Shown piece by piece: positions 60,668-63,033 of a stretch of 63,033 nucleotides of DNA (positions within the stretch are counted from its first letter, which is position 1; the number at the start of each line of letters is the position of its first letter). The DNA is from Planctomycetaceae bacterium. GTDB taxonomy: Bacteria > Planctomycetota > Planctomycetia > Pirellulales > Pirellulaceae. The stretch lies in NCBI GenBank assembly GCA_002862205.1, contig PKCN01000405.1, positions 1 to 63,033 on the forward strand. The letters are read 5' to 3'. The notes beneath the pieces were generated by a model. The model had not been told where the DNA came from and searched no databases. It worked only from the letters and a program-made list of their open reading frames with translations. The translations under genes and the position numbers were made by a program.

Positions 60668-63033
60668 ATGATTCGTTCTGGAGAGATCAGTTTCATCATT
60701 ATTTTTGGCGTTTGTCTGGCTTGGCTTGATGCAAGTAGTTTGCACAGTTTTGCGGTCGGCCCGAGCACTCTTAATGTTGGTCGGAAGACTGATGATCGAG
60801 ATGAGGACCTGATTCAGGCCCTATTGGATCGTGGACGTTTTGAGGATGCGCTGGATCTTTGTCGGCTTCGATCGACTGACTTGGACCTTCAAAGCGATGC
60901 TGCTGCCAAGTGGCAGGTCAGAGAATCAAAAGTGCTGACAGCACGGCAGATGGGACGTGACACATTTAGCGATGAAGAATTAGTAGAGACCCAGCGTCCT
61001 GTGAGTGATTTGCTGCGGTCCTATCCAACCCATAGGCGTGTGTTATTTCTCAAGTCGCAGTTGTTGAGTAGCGAAAAGTCAGCTGCACTTCACAGTGTTC
61101 TGCGTGCCGTTGTGTCACCCCGCAACGACAAAGTCCAGGAACTTGCTACACGGCGGCTACTGACGGCAATGAAGTGGTTCACGAGGCTGGCTGATGAGGT
61201 TCAGGAGAAACGCTCGGCGTTGGAATCTGCTCGAAATGCGACAAGCCGTGGAATGATTGCCGATTTGAGTCGGCTCGGCCAGCAATTACAAATAGATGCG
61301 GTATCGCTTGCATTGATGCAAACAGATTTGTTTCCACGAGGTAGCGCCGACTGTATCGCCGCAGCTACCAAAGCAGAGCAGGTGGCTGAGGAGGCGATTA
61401 CCCGCTTGCCAGTTGGAACGAGTGCGAGAAAAGAAGTCGAGCGATTACGGGTGGAAGCGGTGTTTCGAGCAGCCCAATTTGAACGCTGTGATGCTTTGTT
61501 GAACGAAGTCACACCGCAATTCACTGATTCCTTGCCACCTAAATTGCAGGCTCTTAAAGTGCGATTATGCATCGCGCAGGGGCAAATGGGTCAGGCGGGA
61601 AAATTGCTGACCGATTTTTTTGGTGACGTACCGGAGGCAGCCCCCAATGCTTTGGAGATGGATTTGGCCCGACTTGAGTTTCTGCTTGTGGCCAACGCAG
61701 GGCGTCGAGTGGGGGATTGGCTGGATGCGATTCAACGTCGTGGAGGAGCTTATGCAAGGCGTCGTGCTGATGCTGTATCGCTGTCGCACTTGAAGTCCAC
61801 CGGCCAGTCATCGGCGATGGTTGACCCCTCGCTGGTCGCTGCACAAGGGCAGAAGTGGTTACGCCAAAATGACCCCAGTCGTGCTGGTGATCTGTTGGCA
61901 GCCGCAGCGGCGGCCGAATCAGATCCTGATCGCGCGATGACTCGTGTAGCTGAAGCGGCAGCGGCTCTGATGGCGGCCAAACGTATCGATGATGCAATCG
62001 AGTTGCTGCAGGACGTTTCGTTGGCGAAGCCTGATGCAGAAAAATCACCCGCAACGCATCTTCAGGCTGCCATTCTGATTACCAAACTTGATGTCGCTGA
62101 TCCTGCGACAGTGAAGCGGCTTGAAGCAGTACTGAGAATGAACTTGAACCGTTGGCCAGAAAGCTCGAATTCGGCTTCCATTCGCAGTTGGTTGGGGAAG
62201 ATTCTCACATCACAGGGACGTTACCTCGAGGCCGCCGAGGTTCTGTCCCAAGTCAAACCTGACAGTATCGATAATGAATTGGCACAAATGATCACCGATG
62301 CGTGGCTGGTGGCCCTGCAGACGTCGGCTGACCCACCTGCAGGTAGCCGGGCGACGGACATTGACACGCCAAATTGGCCGGAGGCCACCAAAGGGTTCCA
62401 GGCGAGCATGAACAGGTTGATCGGTAACGAGACGATGCGTGCCCACTATCGTTTGCTCTCCGCTTTGTATCTGGATCGGTCAGCTCTCGGTGATTTGAAA
62501 CCCAGCGGCCCAAGGCGGCTGTCCGAGGATGTGTTCATCGACTCACTCATTGCTTTCCGTCAGACTGGGCAATCGTCAACAGCACCACCACCCGCAGATT
62601 TACTGGCTCAAGTGGAGCGACGATTGATGGCCGATGCTCGCGTTGATCCTGCGCTCCGCGAGCAAACGGTTGCTGTGCTGGCAAAGTGGATGGGCGCAGC
62701 ACCCGTGTCCATGGACTCAGCGGAACGTTGGCTATGGAAGGGTGATGCTGAAAAAGCGATTGAATTGCTGAGAGGGGTTCGGAACAAATCGAAGGATTCC
62801 TTGCCATCGCTGCAAAAGGCAGCAGAGATGCTGGGATCAACGGATAACAAAAAAGCACAACAAGCTGGCGTTACGTTGTGGGATGAATTGGCGTCAGGTT
62901 TTCAACAAGGTTCAAATGCGTGGCATGAAGCGAAGTTGTCGGCCATTGGTTTATTGCAGCGGATAGGAGAACGGCAAGAAGCCTATCGTCGTGCAAAGTT
63001 TGTCCTGCTTACCCAAGTGTCGATGAGTGACGA
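60668..63033 (+). CDS. large helical repeat protein, truncated by window end
   Basis: At least 788 residues are open to the window edge, so the end is not seen. The N-terminus has a signal-like helix (ISFIIIFGVCLAWLDASSLH). The rest is Ala/Leu-rich and helical with TPR-like spacing, for example DLIQALLDRGRFEDALDLCR, RVAEAAAALMAAKRIDDAIE and KILTSQGRYLEAAEVLSQV. GGAG 6 bases before the ATG and the 2-base gap to exbD support the start. In planctomycetes, long TPR proteins next to ExbD are common and may be the periplasmic partner of the energised complex; this is inference. Confidence 0.82.
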   Translation, partial: MIRSGEISFIIIFGVCLAWLDASSLHSFAVGPSTLNVGRKTDDRDEDLIQALLDRGRFEDALDLCRLRSTDLDLQSDAAAKWQVRESKVLTARQMGRDTFSDEELVETQRPVSDLLRSYPTHRRVLFLKSQLLSSEKSAALHSVLRAVVSPRNDKVQELATRRLLTAMKWFTRLADEVQEKRSALESARNATSRGMIADLSRLGQQLQIDAVSLALMQTDLFPRGSADCIAAATKAEQVAEEAITRLPVGTSARKEVERLRVEAVFRAAQFERCDALLNEVTPQFTDSLPPKLQALKVRLCIAQGQMGQAGKLLTDFFGDVPEAAPNALEMDLARLEFLLVANAGRRVGDWLDAIQRRGGAYARRRADAVSLSHLKSTGQSSAMVDPSLVAAQGQKWLRQNDPSRAGDLLAAAAAAESDPDRAMTRVAEAAAALMAAKRIDDAIELLQDVSLAKPDAEKSPATHLQAAILITKLDVADPATVKRLEAVLRMNLNRWPESSNSASIRSWLGKILTSQGRYLEAAEVLSQVKPDSIDNELAQMITDAWLVALQTSADPPAGSRATDIDTPNWPEATKGFQASMNRLIGNETMRAHYRLLSALYLDRSALGDLKPSGPRRLSEDVFIDSLIAFRQTGQSSTAPPPADLLAQVERRLMADARVDPALREQTVAVLAKWMGAAPVSMDSAERWLWKGDAEKAIELLRGVRNKSKDSLPSLQKAAEMLGSTDNKKAQQAGVTLWDELASGFQQGSNAWHEAKLSAIGLLQRIGERQEAYRRAKFVLLTQVSMSD

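Overview
The window reads as a chromosomal segment from a planctomycete, most likely Pirellulales-like. The main pointers are a PSD1/PSCyt1-type cytochrome (DUF1549/DUF1553) gene followed by a Tat-secreted DUF1501 gene, ExbD pairs next to very large helical proteins, a short divergent DnaA, and many starts without a clear Shine-Dalgarno sequence. Base composition is roughly balanced by eye. UGA is a stop codon, as the prfB frameshift site shows. I see no insertion sequence, phage, CRISPR array, rRNA or tRNA. The window looks like core genome with some lineage-specific genes.

Layout. 0.2-3.4 kb: M50 protease and prolyl oligopeptidase on the minus strand. 3.5-8.5 kb: comEC, then hemX-like and hemA in a translationally coupled pair. 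8.6-9.9 kb: minus-strand scpB with a very acidic tail. 10-11.9 kb: a membrane-anchored unknown and a cysteine desulfurase. 12.0-14.6 kb: dnaA, a roughly 390-bp gap and dnaN; DnaA-box matches flank dnaA, so this is the best oriC candidate. 14.8-28.8 kb: mostly minus-strand genes (clpC, a TPR membrane protein, an SF1 helicase, a VWA protein, hrpA, an SLC13/RCK transporter), with a small DUF1294/GNAT pair on plus. 29.0-30.8 kb: a DUF3311 plus sodium:solute symporter pair. 31-41 kb: a CBM9-like protein, a TPR protein with DPF repeats, mnmA, prfB with programmed frameshift, a membrane-anchored coiled-coil protein and an FdhF/YdeP-type molybdoenzyme.

41.0-47.0 kb holds five genes I cannot name with confidence: a helical TelA-like protein, a DUF6384-like tail-anchored protein, a coiled-coil protein, a secreted 626-residue protein and a lipoprotein. 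This is the best candidate in the window for an undescribed functional module, perhaps for envelope stress. 47.1-50.8 kb: an MFS transporter, an RsmF-like methyltransferase, a small membrane protein and TrmL, all on minus. 50.8-53.7 kb: a zinc-ribbon membrane protein, then an HD phosphohydrolase coupled to nagB. 53.7-57.6 kb: the DUF1501/PSD1 pair. 57.8-59.7 kb: a GlcG-like protein, a PAS-AraC regulator and a methyltransferase. 59.8 kb to the end: two ExbD proteins and a very large helical protein cut off by the window edge.

Functional threads are replication and chromosome maintenance (DnaA, DnaN, ScpB), translation (MnmA, RF2, RsmF, TrmL, HrpA), heme synthesis (HemX, HemA) and envelope functions. 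Short intergenic tandem repeats with 13-19-bp units recur at four places, mostly just after gene ends. All functional names rest on motif recognition by eye; no database search was run.
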